Source of the DNA: Russula earlei
Lineage: Eukaryota > Basidiomycota > Agaricomycetes > Russulales > Russulaceae
Assembly (NCBI GenBank): GCA_025769875.1
Contig: JAGFNK010000643.1
Coordinates: forward strand, 1 to 28,388
Length of the DNA stretch: 28,388 bases
Reading direction: 5' to 3'
A program made the translations under genes and the position numbers. The number at the start of each line of letters is the position of its first letter. Positions within the stretch are counted from its first letter, which is position 1. Shown in pieces: positions 1 through 11,203 of this stretch. The notes beneath the pieces were generated by a model. That model ran no database searches. It worked only from the letters and a program-made list of their open reading frames with translations, and had not been told where the DNA came from.

Positions 1-540
1 GTGGAGGGAGTGGAATGGAGGGATGAGGAGTGCAGGAGTTGCTTTCATATGGATTGTGTCAGTGCCAGCCAATGCCCTTCTAATCACTTGATTCTGTGGC
101 CAGTGGGAATCCACCTTACAGTGTGTGAGACTTTAACGATGAGGGCATGAGCATGAGACGAAAGGTGAATGAGAATGGTGGGGTTTGCTTGTATGGAAGC
201 ACATGTGTGCAAGATAGGCAAGAGTAGATGTTGATGCATGAAAATGAGGCAGGAGTGGGCAGGATGTGATGCAGAGCAAGAGACAATGATGGTATGCTCA
301 AGCGAAGTGATGGCATGGCAGTGTGCGGAGCAAAAGCGAGTAGGGTAACAGCAGTGTGGACAGGCAAGACAGCAGTGGGTAGGGAGCAGCAGAGCATGCA
401 AGCAAAGCAGAACGGACAGAGAGCTGTACAAGTCACCTTACCACCACCTGTATTTCACCAATATTTTTTTCATCAAACATTTGGCCAGTCTTGGTGCTTA
501 GTAAGCAGCTTATGTAAGGGTGCTGGCAATGAATGACGCC
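1..540. other. Left-edge stretch, no gene recognised
   Basis: I see no convincing gene here. The plus strand is purine-rich, and the minus-strand open frames are Cys/His/Leu-rich low-complexity translations without a domain. CpG is sparser than in the sequence that starts near 541, so this may be old repeat sequence left of the genic island. I found no terminal repeats or target-site duplications. Confidence 0.4.
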
Positions 541-646
541 TACCTTAGCGGTTCAAGGAGCCCCTAGTATCCCTTCGGGCGGCGGGCCGGATTGCCGGAG
601 TGCCTGAAGTGGAGTCACTCCCTTGCCTTGGTCGACGTCACGCATC

Positions 647-2336
647 ATGAGCACCGTTATCCAGGTGCGTTGGCGACACCCCTTCAACTCTCTGGCGCCC
701 TCTCACTAACATTCCTGTTCTCAAGGCGCTGTATTCACCGAGCTCCGTCCACCGCCTTCCCACAGAAATTCTTCTGAAGATATTTGCTTTCTGCCTCGCG
801 CCGGATGATTCCAACAATGAGGCATTTACAGCACTTCACATTGTTCGCATCAGTCATGTTAGTCATGTCTGGCGAGAAGTTTCCCTCGCCTATCCCCCAT
901 TTTGGTCGAATATTGCCTTCAAAACGCCTTACCTAGCTACTACGATGCTTGAGCGTTCCAAACCTCTACCCATCGTCGTTCGGGCAAATCTGACTCCTGG
1001 CGGGGGACAATTTGACGACAACTCATATCGCATACGGTGCACGTTTAAAGCCGTCTCTCGTGCGTTGCGCAACTCGGATCGCGCAAAGGAAATCAACCTC
1101 CGAACCGGTCCATCCGAGCGTCTCCCAAAAGCCTTTGAAGACATACGCCCCACGAGCTCTCGGCTCGAGTACCTTGCCCTGCGCGGCTACGGTGACAACA
1201 TCCGGTCTACTGTATTTGATGTTCCCAGTTCCATCTTTGCCCAGTGCCTATTTCCCCTCAAGACTCTGATACTTGAGCGCTGCAAGGTCGTCCCCTCTGA
1301 CCTCACTCGCCATTGTTCCCATCTTACTCATTTAGAACTGCATTCCGTCCCCTCATTCAATATCGGTGACCTTTTTGCCATTTTTCGGCTCGCATCATCT
1401 ACCTTGCAAGTTATCATTCTTGATTCTATCCCTATCCCTCGAGGAGTGTTCGAGAGGATCCAACACACGTCATTTCCTCACCTTTCTGTCCTGAAATTCA
1501 CTGCTCCTAATGGGGATTCACATGCTCATAATGTCTTTTTCTTTCTACACTTCATGACTATCCCCTTTACTGCAAACCTTATCCTCGAATTCCTCATTCT
1601 TGGCCCAACATGGCAAATTCCTGCCCCCATCATCCCTGCCCTTAGTCGGCACTTCACTGGGGGTGACGCAATCCGTAGTCTGATTATCTTTCAAACAAAT
1701 CTCCACAAACGGCGTGGCCTCCGGATACAGGGTTGGGCCAAGCCATCGTTACCGGGCTTTTTTTACGCCGAGGACGCACCATCACCTGCCGTCGATGTTC
1801 ATTGGGTATGCGAAGAAGCGGAGGATGGTAGCTCTCTCGAACGAATTCTGATCGACTTGGCAAGCATTGGCCCGCTTCACGCTGTACAGGCACTCACCAT
1901 TGCCCGAGTGTCAGTACTCTCCGTAACCGCAATGGACAGCCTTCTTCTTATGTTGCCCTCCCTGGGCGAAGTCTGCATTCATGGCTCAGCATCTTTACGG
2001 GCCGTGTGTGGACTAGAACCTAATGGAGGTTCGATCACACGGCCGCCCCCTCTCGTGCGACTACGCGAGTTAAAACGCCTAACAATCTATGAGGCTTCTT
2101 TCAGGAATAATGGAACGCAGGACGTTGACTTACATGTCCTGCGGAACTGTCTTGGCCAGTTGGTTGTGAATGGCCATGAGACGACTGAACTCATAGTGTG
2201 CTACTCTGATGCATGTCGTCAAGACATGGAGGAGCTGGCGAAACATGTACGCCATATCCTTTGGGATGGGTCTATAAACGGTACCACCAGCGTTCCCGTC
2301 CCACCCCAAACGGATACTGTCCTAACCAGCAATTGA
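647..2336 (+). CDS. F-box domain protein
   Basis: The model is join(647..664, 726..2336), giving 542 residues. A tiny first exon codes for six residues (MSTVIQ). It is followed by a 61-bp intron with donor GTGCGT at 665, a CTAAC branch-like sequence and acceptor CAAG at 725. The second exon opens with an F-box at about residues 16-62: RLPTEILLKIF, then ISHVSHVWREVSL and a PPFWSNI end, the usual agaricomycete form. F-box proteins recruit substrates to SCF ubiquitin ligases through Skp1. The remaining 480 residues contain repeated Leu-rich stretches that resemble degenerate leucine-rich repeats, but I cannot name a domain. A shorter protein starting at 945 would lose the F-box, so the spliced start is preferred. 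The substrate is unknown. The family is highly expanded in mushroom-forming fungi. Confidence 0.85.
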
Positions 2337-3054
2337 ATTTCTTGAGCAGTCCACGTCTCAAAGATGTCTACCATTTCTGCCTACTTATACCTGTAGTTAA
2401 TTCACGTAACTACTCCCGTGCGTCTAATGAGTAATGTAATGCGGCGGAATCGTTTCATCAGGCAATACGAACATTGCAGAAGTACATTATAAAAGAATGG
2501 TATCGAACATCGTTGTTGATTTCGTCCAGCCGATGAGCAATGATATCCCGAAATAACAAAGAATACAGTAACCAAGATAACTAATGGTTTGCAGAGAGGA
2601 GAGATATAGTATCATGGTCCAAAAGCCAATTAAGCAACATCTAACTGATACATACATCCAGGAAGAGAAATAAAAACCACTTGCAAAGGGTCACATCTAC
2701 AGGGAGGTAAGTGATGAGGGACCGAGCTCGACAAAGGAGGTATGGGATACATTCAGGCATTTGAGTCGATGTGGGTGCGGATGTTAGGCGGTGTCAGTAC
2801 AATGACTCGTCGAATGCTGACACGACGACCACGACTAGGGAACCATGTCAGCGATGACACGTCGCTACAAATGGAGTGATACACTTACAGCAGTTTTCTC
2901 GCACATCGAGTCACGATGCCCCATCATGATGACGGATGCCAGTTGATAACACACTTTGACTCGAACAGCGAGAGGAATGAGACGGACGAAAGCAATGATC
3001 TCAGGAGGAGAGGCGATTCATGCACAAAGCTCGCACACGAGGAGCCGCAGCGCT
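2337..3054. other. Intergenic region between convergent genes
   Basis: About 720 bp separate the stop codons of the F-box gene (+) and the Hsp20 gene (-), so this stretch should hold both 3' UTRs and polyadenylation sites. AT-rich tracts occur at about 2440-2700. I see no further gene, RNA or repeat. Confidence 0.5.
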
Positions 3055-3710
3055 TTACGCCATGCTAACGACATGCGCCGATCCGTATGGTAAGGCAGAA
3101 GGAGAAATGGCACGTGGCCAGGAAACACTAAGCATGCCGTCCGCCAACGACGCGTTTATGTCCTTGACCTGGACGAGTCGAGTCAGCGGGTTTGTTACGG
3201 GAGCGCGCTGTGCGGTTAAAACCACTCTAAGGGACACACCTCAAGGCCGACTGGCACATCAATCGTGCGTTCAAATCTGCCGTACTTGAGTTCTTTAACA
3301 GGATACACGGTGAGGGCAGGGTCGGTGTTGTTGATGAAGGGAGGGGGTCGCCGGTCGCCGGATATGGTGAGATGACCGTCATTGGTCAAATGCACACCTA
3401 TCTCCTCTTTCTTGAGACCGGGGAGCTCAAATGTAGCGGTAACGAAACTGGACTGAGGTTGATCGCATATTTCAACGCTGGCAGGAAATGTCAGGGGATA
3501 CGGAGAGAGAGATGAAAGGACGCACCGAGGACGCATGGATTCCGGCAACGACATCCCGGTTTGAGCGGCGGCCACTCTCCGGCGGTGGGTGAGGATAAGT
3601 TGGACATACTTCGCGGCAAGAGCGCGGTCAAGAGAGCGATAACGGTCCGCCGGGGATGACTTTGAGGGGTGGAGATCCTTGTTCATGGGGAAGGGAGTTC
3701 TGACAGTCAT
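3055..3710 (-). CDS. hsp20: Small heat-shock protein (Hsp20 / alpha-crystallin family)
   Basis: The model is complement(join(3055..3168, 3240..3710)), 194 residues. Small heat-shock proteins are ATP-independent holdases that bind unfolding proteins in the cytosol. The alpha-crystallin domain spans about residues 85-178. It includes the strand motif FELPGLKKEEI (94-104), TISGDRR, and YGRFERTIDVPVGL before the intron. The 71-bp intron (donor GTGTGT at 3239, acceptor at 3169) interrupts the domain. Splicing is needed to recover the closing G-x-L-x-V strand (GMLSV, residues 168-172). Reading through instead stops after six residues. The N-terminal arm of about 85 residues is Arg/Ser-rich. The short C-terminal tail lacks an obvious I-x-I/V oligomerisation motif. 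A TATA box and a heat-shock-like element lie upstream. The gene is divergent from the CstF-64 gene. Confidence 0.88.
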
Positions 3711-3750
3711 GAAGAGAAAGAGCTAGTTGCAGACCGAGCGGGGGCGAGTA

Positions 3751-3816
3751 ATTTATAGTCGTCATCGGCATCTCGGATCTCGGCCAAGGCAACAGGCGTA
3801 GGGGAATATCTTTGAA
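3751..3816 (-). promoter_or_regulatory. Hsp20 core promoter: TATA box, HSE-like and STRE-like sites
   Basis: On the minus strand TATAAAT occupies 3757-3751, 41-47 bp upstream of the Hsp20 ATG. About 47 bp further upstream, 3804-3816 has GAA, TCT, GAA at exact 5-bp phase. This is a heat-shock element with an imperfect middle unit. AGGGG (3800-3804), the core of the fungal stress-response element, overlaps it. Spacing fits a stress-induced promoter. The motifs are short and the functional role is inferred. Confidence 0.5.
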
Positions 3817-3971
3817 ACCTGGACCTGAATGAGTGAATGCAAGCGGGTGTGGGTGATTCATCTTCACCGGGGGCAGCGCAGCGGAGCAAGGAGCCATGTT
3901 GCACAGCCTCGATGTGGCTCGGTGACTCTGGCCGCACCCGGACGGAACGGGACCAGAGAACTAACGTCGAA

Positions 3972-4083
3972 TGACTCATCGCCACGCCTCGCCCTCGCCT
4001 CGGCTCTCCTCCACAGTGTGGCAGTGCGCGCGTGGGGGACCGTCACCGGTCACCGGCTTTATCCGTCCCGCTAACCGGTCACC
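3972..4083. promoter_or_regulatory. Divergent promoter region with TGACTCA and a repeated ACCGGTCACC motif
   Basis: The 434-bp region between the Hsp20 and CstF-64 start codons contains a perfect bZIP (AP-1/Gcn4-type) site TGACTCA at 3972-3978. It also has two direct copies of ACCGGTCACC, at 4045-4054 and 4074-4083, the second ending 61 bp before the CstF-64 ATG. The copies contain the palindrome ACCGGT. What binds them is unknown. Confidence 0.35.
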
Positions 4084-4144
4084 TGATCCTGTTTGGCGAG
4101 TCTCGCTCTCGTTTGCGCTGCGCAGAAACGATCGCCGTCGTATC

Positions 4145-5684
4145 ATGAGCATGAGCAAGGTTGTCTTCGGTATGTCTCCCTGAGTACCCGGTGTATTTGC
4201 ACGCCGACTCGGCCTTATCCCATCCCGTTCTTTCTAGTCGGAAATGTGCCCTATAACATGGGTGAAGTCCGTCATCACTTTTCATCCCACTCTTCATATT
4301 TATACCCCTCACAGGAACAACTCATCGATGTCTTCAAGTCCGTAGGTCAAGTAGTCGGCTTCAGGTCTGTTTACTGTCCCTTCGCTCTTTCGCCTATCTG
4401 TCAACTCTCTATCAGACTGGTATTTGACAGAGAGACCGGAAAGCCAAGGGGCTATGGTTTCTGCGAATTTGCAGGTAAGCACGTTTCTCTTCTTTTCCCA
4501 TTCGCCCCTCACTAGCTCTCTTGCAAGATCACGAAACTGCCCTGTCTGCTGTCAGAAATCTCAATAATGTCGATGTAGGCGGCCGACCCCTCAGAATTGA
4601 CCTCGCCGATTCGGACCCTTTTCTTGAGGGCAAAACAACAGTGCGTGGGGAACTCATTGATGGTGGCGAAACACGCGCACAATGGCGCGAACGTGAAAAT
4701 GCCAAACGGGAAAGAGAGAGAGAAAGGGAGAAAGACTCGGATGGCGCCAAGGACAGGTCATCGTTTCTTCGTAATCTCCCTCAAGGTGTTTCTGTTCCTC
4801 CAGGGACGTCGGCTTTAGATATGATTAGCCAGACACTCGCTACAATGAATCCCACCCAACTAGTAGAAGTCCTTGCTCAATTCAAGGTGCGGCATCCGTT
4901 CTTGTCAATCCTATCTTCTTCCTTTATCCCGCCAACCGCTCATGTCACAATAGGCTTTCGTCATCACTCATCCAGACCAAGCTCGATCTCTTCTCGTAGC
5001 TCATCCCCAGCTCGCATACGCCCTCTTTCAAGCTCTGCTTCTTAACAAAATCGTAGATCCTGCTATTCTCCAAGTAAGCGGTTTGAGCCAAAATCCATCA
5101 ATCGTGTCTTATCTCCTCCCCTCTCTTCAGCGCATGCTTGCAGCAACCAATCCAAGCCACCCTATTTCTACTCCCGCTCCAAATCCGGCTTCCGCACCTC
5201 CGCCGCATATCCCGCCGCTTCCCCCGAGCATTCCACAGGTTCAACAACCCACCGTACATCCATCATATCACGGTGTCCCACCCCCTCCACAAATTCCTCA
5301 ACCTTTCTACCCCGCCCAGGTTTCCGTGCACCCTTCCCCCGCAGCACCACCACCACAACAGCAGCAATCCATGTCATATTATGGTGTTCCACAGCTGCCG
5401 CCCCAACCACAGCAGCTTGCGGTTGGGCCAGGTGCCATTGATGGCATTGACCCTTCGCAGAAGGTAATCTTCCCATTTAGCGCATACGACCGGAATATAA
5501 ACTAACTAGTCGCATTAAAGGTGATGCTACTTCAAGTCCTTCGTCTGACTCAAGAACAAATTAGTCAGCTCCCACCTGCAGAGAGGGATGCCATCCTCGC
5601 CCTTGTGAGTTCATCATCATGCAAAACATTTATTGTCTACCCACCTACTTTTATCAGCGATCTCAACTTGGTAACCTTGCATGA
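4145..5684 (+). CDS. CSTF2: Cleavage stimulation factor 64-kDa subunit (CstF-64 / Rna15 homologue)
   Basis: The model has nine exons: join(4145..4169, 4238..4266, 4315..4364, 4416..4474, 4528..4886, 4954..5073, 5131..5463, 5521..5604, 5658..5684), 361 residues. The protein binds the U/GU-rich downstream element of pre-mRNA and supports 3'-end cleavage and polyadenylation in the nucleus. An RRM fills about residues 5-80, with RNP2 VFVGNV (7-12) and RNP1 RGYGFCEF (about 46-53). A basic R/E-rich segment (RERERERE) follows. The hinge (about 148-225, DMISQTLATMNPTQLVEVL, then HPQLAYALFQALLL) binds CstF-77/Rna14 in homologues. Then comes a Pro/Gln-rich linker (about 225-320) and the small C-terminal helical domain (LTQEQISQLPPAERDAILAL, 334-353) that contacts Pcf11 in yeast. 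Introns are 48-68 bp. Intron 2 uses a weak GTCCGT donor, chosen because it restores GEEQL. The last exon is only 27 nt. Confidence 0.93.
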
Positions 5685-7110
5685 TCAGATGTCATTGGTG
5701 GTGTATGCAGACATCACATGGGACATCCATCCAACCAGTAGTACTTACTCTTACTATACATGCACACCATAGCATTCCCAGCAGTTCAAAACCCTGTTTG
5801 CATGCCCATCTGCGACTCCCGATACTCTAACAATTACAATGTCTTCAGAGATTCATTTACTCTGCCAATGTACTCTGAAGGCTGGTGAAAGTTATGAGGC
5901 TAGGATGAAAGTCTGAGGGCATGACAAGTGGTATGTAGGAGCAGAAAGCAGGACATGGCATGCAAGGGGGATTCAAGGAGAACATGGACTCCCTTAACTC
6001 TTTGTTGTCTCATTTTTTGAGCCTTTAAGTACATCTTTGTGTGTACAACATTTGTAAATACTAATAGTAAATTTTACGAGACAGGATGAAAATTTTGGGG
6101 TCAAGTAAAACAACATTGCCTTTGTGGCCTTTGGCTGTGGCATTGAGCTTGCACTCAGTGGGCTCCACAATGTCCTCTAGACATTTTGACTTGAAGCCAT
6201 ATTTAAACAAATTTCTTTTGGCTTTGAATTTTTTAGTATGGGCAATTGGCAACTAATGAGATGTGCATAGGATTGAGGTGAGGGAACATTTGGGGCAATT
6301 TTCCCCTGTAAAGGGGGAGGTTTCCAAAAAATGTTATTCTGGGCCCTTTTGGGTCCCAAGGCATAGCACATTGCACCATGAAGGTGCTTCATGTATCTTT
6401 GCCTTTGGTGGAGCAAAATCCACCGAAGGCTTCTTACTCACCTTCATTCTAATGAGCTTATCAATAACAGTATTGATAGGCATCATTGTGGTCTTAGCCT
6501 TGGTCCCAACATTAGCTCTGTTATGGATGTTTACTGAGCAGCTATCCAACTCTTCCCAACCAATGACTTTAAGAAGGTATGGCAAGAGTAAGACCAAAGA
6601 CATTTATAACATTATTCCTTTCTGTTTGTTGAGATAAATTGTAATCAAGGCATTGATGCATCAGCACAAACTGCCTAGGCAGTCCACATGGCCCAGGCCA
6701 CACCAGCATTTCAGCTCAGTTGCTGCAACACATACTGTCACTGACCCACCAACTGTGCAGCTTACTTAAGGTACATAGCACTTGGTCAGAATTTGTAGAC
6801 ACACTGAAAATGATGATCTTGATTTCTTTCAAATGGGGGGTAAAAGTAGTGATTAATGTGAATCCACCCATGTTTTTTTTTTGTCAGAATATACCCATTT
6901 GATGTTTTCCCCTTCCTCATGTTTTTGGAGAGATGTCATGCAGAATGGTAGAGTTCAAGTCGGTGCTTCAAATCGGCATCCTTGGCTAATCACATGTCTC
7001 TAAGCCATCCTCATCCTCATCCTCTCATTAGCCCCTGTAACACTCTCCCACATTGCAGTGTAATAAACCATTTCATTCATGCCACCCATCCACACAAAGC
7101 GATCATGCCA
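5685..7110. other. CpG-poor stretch, probably degraded mobile DNA
   Basis: This holds the 3' UTR of the CstF-64 gene and then, from about 5860, sequence with markedly fewer CpG dinucleotides. On the minus strand, 6061-6603 can be read as three overlapping fragments (Lys-rich, then KPPPLQGKIAPNVP, then a hydrophobic Met/Leu start) that could be one broken coding region. I do not recognise the protein. The stretch may be the 5' part of the pogo-like element that follows or an unrelated relic. No terminal inverted repeats were found by eye. Confidence 0.4.
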
Positions 7111-9199
7111 GACAGATGATGGATATGAGGACCAAATTCAAGGAGCAATCACCAAGTGGCAGGAGGGCCACTTCAAAAGTAGACAAGCAGCTGCAATTGC
7201 CCACAACATGAGGAGCAGTCATTTGGTTCTCTAATGCTTAGAAAATTCCCTTAGGTTCCTCTTCAGACACTCAGTGATCACATCAATGGGCATTGTCACA
7301 AGAAGGATGCAAATGTGAGTCAGCAACTGCTCTTGAGGGAACAGGAGGGCACGGTAGTTTCCTGGGTAGGCCACCAGGCCTTGATTTCTAAACCAATGGA
7401 CCAGAACAATGTCAAATCTCTCAGGTACAACATGTCTGGCATCATCCCAGGCAAGAACTGGCACCACTGTTTCCAGAAGTGGCACCTGGAGCTTCAGTCA
7501 TCAAAACTAAGTAATCTGGATCCCAAGCATGCTCAGAACTTCAATGTCTCAAATGTCACTCAATATTTTGAGCTAGTCAAGCAGGTCTATGACAAGCACC
7601 CAAACCTCCCACCAGAGCACATCTGGAACATGGATGAGAAGGGTTTGCAACTTGGTGGAGGGCTGCAAATGGTACAAAAAATTTTTTCACCAATGCACCC
7701 TCAAGAAAAGCAAATTTTATTGCATGCATTCTGATTCCCTCAAACTTGTCACCATCATTGAGTGTATTTCACCCTCTGGGTTGTCTGTTCCCCCAGTGTT
7801 TGTCCTTTCAAATGGGCCTCTCCTGGTCCACCGCAAATCCAATCTGGATGCCACAATTGGGGGGATTGCCACATTCCAAAATGGGTGGGCAGACAATGAA
7901 ATTGGTTTGTTGTGGTTCTGCCACCACTTCATTCCCTTTGCTCTGGACCACAAGGTCACTGACAACCCTGTCATCCTTTTTGTTGATGGTCACAACTCTC
8001 ATGAGACTGATGGATTCCAGGTGCTTGCATACCAACACAACATCATCATCATCACCTTCCCCTCCAAGTGCACACACAAGCTCCAACTGCTTGACTTCAA
8101 AGTTTTTTGCCACACACAGTGGAACTGGTCTATTCATTATGACTGCCACATCTGTGAGAACAATCCTACCATGCATTACAACGTCATTGTTGAGTACATG
8201 AAGGTGCGCACTCAGACAATGACCTAAAAGCTCCTTGTGTCTGCATTCTCCTCCACCAGCATCCACCCCTTCAACCCCTCCATCTTTGTTAAGGCCAATT
8301 TTGCACCTTCCAAAGCTTACTCCACCACTCAGCACATCCCAATCTCATTTCCTGGACTTTGCACCACTGCCAGACCATGTGAATGACTTGCCACCACCAC
8401 ATTCGTGTTCTCCTTCCATCATGTCTTCTGCAACCCCCCCATCCCTTCACTGGCTCCCCTTGCTTCACGTCTGCATGTCTCACTTAATTCAGCTCTGTCC
8501 TCTTCCTTGCATACAACAGACAATGAATGCACTTCGGCCATTATGCAAAATGTGTCAGAGCATCCATGTGACATGTCCACCAGCTGAGACCCTCTCCAGC
8601 TCATCCCCCCCTTCACTTGCTCTCAAAGGGCAAGTTCTTCCCCTGCAATGTCTCTCTCAATCACATTTGGTTCTCACCATGCACCAATCCCCACTACATT
8701 CCAGGAGATGAGTTCAGAGCTCTCTTGACTCCAGTTGATGGTGGAGCTGATGGGAAGAGAGATCCTTCAAGCCAGGGCAGAGACCAGCTCCAGTAATGCA
8801 CACTGCACCATCATGAAGTGTGCAGCATCTGATGCCAGGACAGAGTTGGAAAATCAGAAGCACAAGACATGCTGTTCTGTGAAGACAAGCATGCAATTTG
8901 TTGCCCATCCTGAAGTTGAGGTGCAGTGGCTCACTGAACAGGAAGAGAAGGCCCAGCTCACAAGAGAGGCTGCTGAGAAGGCAGCTAAAAAGACAACCAA
9001 TGTGTTAAGGCTCCAAAGTGCCTTAAATAAGATCAATGGTCATGTCCATAAACATGTCCTACCAATGCAGATATGCTTGAGTCAAGCAAGCAATACTTGT
9101 GGAGGGGAAGGAGTGTTAGATCCTTCTGGAGTATGGCAACAAGATGAGAGGGGCTCTGCAGATGGGGTAGGAGTCAACTGTTTGGGATTGGCAAACTAA
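7111..9199 (+). pseudogene. Degraded pogo-like DDE transposase 1 (Tc1/mariner superfamily)
   Basis: This is a multiply frameshifted relic of a cut-and-paste transposase. Near 7129-7215 a Psq-type helix-turn-helix reads AITKWQEG, then RQAAAIAHNM. A CENP-B-like second DNA-binding region follows (QQLLLREQEGTVVSWV, from 7318). The DDE_1 core has the first Asp in HIWNMDEKG (about 7615-7645), the second in FVDGHNSH (about 7980) and a third in LQLLDFKVF (about 8085). All three catalytic acids survive. There is a frameshift at about 7665-7690 and an in-frame TAA at 8225. The frame then continues through IHPFNPSIF to a stop at 8384. A detached coiled-coil-like Glu/Lys/Ala-rich tail (WLTEQEEKAQL) is readable from 8735. 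CpG is almost absent: one in 7561-7860. The element ends were not located. Confidence 0.8.
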
Positions 9200-9535
9200 G
9201 TTGAGCTTAAGGCTCAACTGCTACTAACTGGGGACTTTATATAGCCCTACAGGGATAAGGTTCATGCTACTGTAGTACTGGTTGGTGCTATAGAAGCAAA
9301 AGGCAGCTCATAGAAGCAAGGTTGCTTCTATGTAAATGATCTCAGTGCTGGAAGCATCAAGTGGTTCCCTAGTAGCAATCTTGGTGTCATAAGTACTTTC
9401 CTAATCAAGGAAGCAATGTACATGGCAGTACAGCAACATCTGGGACAGAAGCAATGCTACTCATTGCTTTTTCAGTACAGCTTTAGAAAGATACAATCAA
9501 CGCGTTCTGAATGCAATATCAACGGACATAAATGA
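9200..9535. repeat. Unclassified dyad-rich stretch, possibly an LTR fragment
   Basis: This 336-bp gap lies between transposase 1 and the truncated integrase end of Gypsy-A. It has a 7-bp-arm dyad GTTGAGC/GCTCAAC (9200-9218), a perfect 11-bp inverted repeat CATAGAAGCAA/TTGCTTCTATG with a 2-nt loop (9309-9332), and repeated AGAAGCAA words. On the minus strand TATATAAAG occurs near 9235-9243, as in an LTR promoter. It does not resemble the Gypsy-A LTR at 22.3-22.8 kb, so it is not its missing partner. No target duplication was found. Confidence 0.3.
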
Positions 9536-10599
9536 TCAAGATCTGATGCACGCATGATGCAAATGGTGCAGTCCATAGTTCAGGTGTTCTGGCATCTTCC
9601 GGACCCCAAACCACTTGGTAACAAGGCAGTGGTTTGGGGAAATTTGGTCCATGTTCAGCTGTTTCTGTGACTGGGGATAAGAGGGAGGCATGAAACCTGT
9701 TATGGATACTCCATTGGGGGGGAAGTTGGAGTTGGTAGGTGATGTGAGAGATTCTTTTGGTGACAATAAAGCAGCCAAATCATTTGGGGTGGAACTTCTG
9801 GAATTGATGGGGAGTTTTCAGGTTAGTTCCCTCTAACCAAACCTTCTGTCCTTCTTTGAACCACTTGAACTTAGTTTCTTTGATCCAGTTGTTTTGCACC
9901 TTCCTCATCATTTCTTGTGCTGATTCTTGCATGTCTTTTAGTGCTTGAAGTCATTCTTGGATTCCAGGGAATTTGGACTTGAGTTGGGTACCAAGTCCTT
10001 GTGGATTGAAGCCAATGAGTAGTTCATAGGCGGTTTTCTTAGTGGTTGTGGATTTGTGGGCATTGAAGTGATATTGTGCTATGGGGAGCCAGTGCACCCA
10101 TTCTTGTTGTTTTTCCCCAGTATAGATGCGGAGATACATATCTAAGGTTTGGTTGGTTCATTCCAACTGTCTGTCAGTTTGAGGGTGATAAGCTGTGCTT
10201 AAATTTTGGTTAATTCTGAGGATTTGAGAAACTTCCTGAAACAGCTTGGAGGTGAAACGAGGGTCGCAATCAGAGATGACCTTGGAGGGGACTCCTGTCC
10301 ATGGGAAGGCATATCATAAGAACAACTTAGCCATTTCGAGGGTTCCCATATCCCTACGGCAAGGTATGAATATCACTGCTTTGGTAGAATCGTGGTCAGT
10401 GATGGTCATGATGGTGTCATGCCCTTCTGATGGGGGGAGATTGACAACCCAATTGATGGTCAAGGTCTGGAACGGTTTCAGGAATTCCAGGAGGATTGGG
10501 TAAATTGGAGGTCAAGTGGGGTGGGTGGAAGATTTGTTGGTTTGGGAAGTGGCACAACCCCAAATGTAATCTCAGACAAAGTAACCCATTTTGGGCCAC
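9536..10599 (-). pseudogene. Gypsy-A integrase remnant (catalytic core to C-terminal region)
   Basis: On the minus strand this reads the integrase from the end of the HHCC zinc finger (DYIWGCATSQTNK) through the catalytic core. It reaches the C-terminal GPY-like region (KVWLEGTNLKT) and IHNRFHASLL, HGPNFPKPLP, where chromoviruses have a conserved pre-chromodomain stretch. The first catalytic Asp is Asn (TINWV, codon 10452-10454). The second (SDRDPRF) and the Glu (QTDRQLEWTNQ) remain. A zinc-finger Cys has become Ser. Several in-frame stops are present. No chromodomain is recognisable before the break at about 9540. Confidence 0.8.
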
Positions 10600-11171
10600 T
10601 GTCATGAACCATTTCCCAGAGAGGGCCCTTGAAGGACCCTTCCTTATGAGAGGAAACCCAGCCTCTATGGTGTCACCCTGTTCACATGGACAAAAGGGGT
10701 GAGTAAAGGTGTCCACAATATCACGCGTGCATTGTTGCCTGAGCAATTCTTGGCACAATCAACATACAGCAAGCCCCACTTAATGGCAACCCTTTTAGCA
10801 ATAAAGGACAGCATTATAGCTTCTCTAAAGACCCTTTAGGACGACTCTAAGTGCTCTACAAGAGGCACCAACAAGACCCTAACAGCCCTACAACACATTA
10901 TTAGACTAACTCTAATAACCCTATCACAAACTATGAAACAATACTAAGGACCTTAATATAAGTATCAGGGTTGACTCTAAGGACCCTAATGGAACTATAT
11001 AAGAGGCCTTATAAGCAACTCTATTCCTTGCACCAAACTACAAGTCCTCAAATGACCAGCCCTAAACTAACTAACAGGAAATGAATCAGGTGCTTTGCAT
11101 GTGTCCCAAAGAAGTAAACATGTGGACAGTAAAGACTCTTACTCATCAGGATGAGCCTTCTTACTCAGTGG

Positions 11172-11203
11172 CTTACTGAGCATGACTGAGCATGCTCAGT
11201 AAG
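11172..11203. repeat. Conserved 13-bp-stem palindrome in LTR-B
   Basis: CTTACTGAGCATG, a 6-nt loop ACTGAG, then CATGCTCAGTAAG. The same structure is intact in copy 2 (16857-16888) and copy 3 (24270-24301). The arms carry the word TGAGCATG several times. Confidence 0.85.

Noticed and set aside
592..777. 61-codon plus-strand open frame
   Set aside because: It overlaps the F-box gene's first exon and intron in a different frame; the spliced model gives a clear F-box.
7717..8335. Long minus-strand open frames opposite transposase 1
   Set aside because: They are shadows of the transposase coding strand, which shows DDE motifs on the plus strand; low stop density comes from codon bias.
9339..9343. 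ATCTC as target duplication for Gypsy-A, matching 22828-22832
   Set aside because: The adjacent sequence does not begin like the Gypsy-A LTR end, and a 5-bp match occurs by chance.
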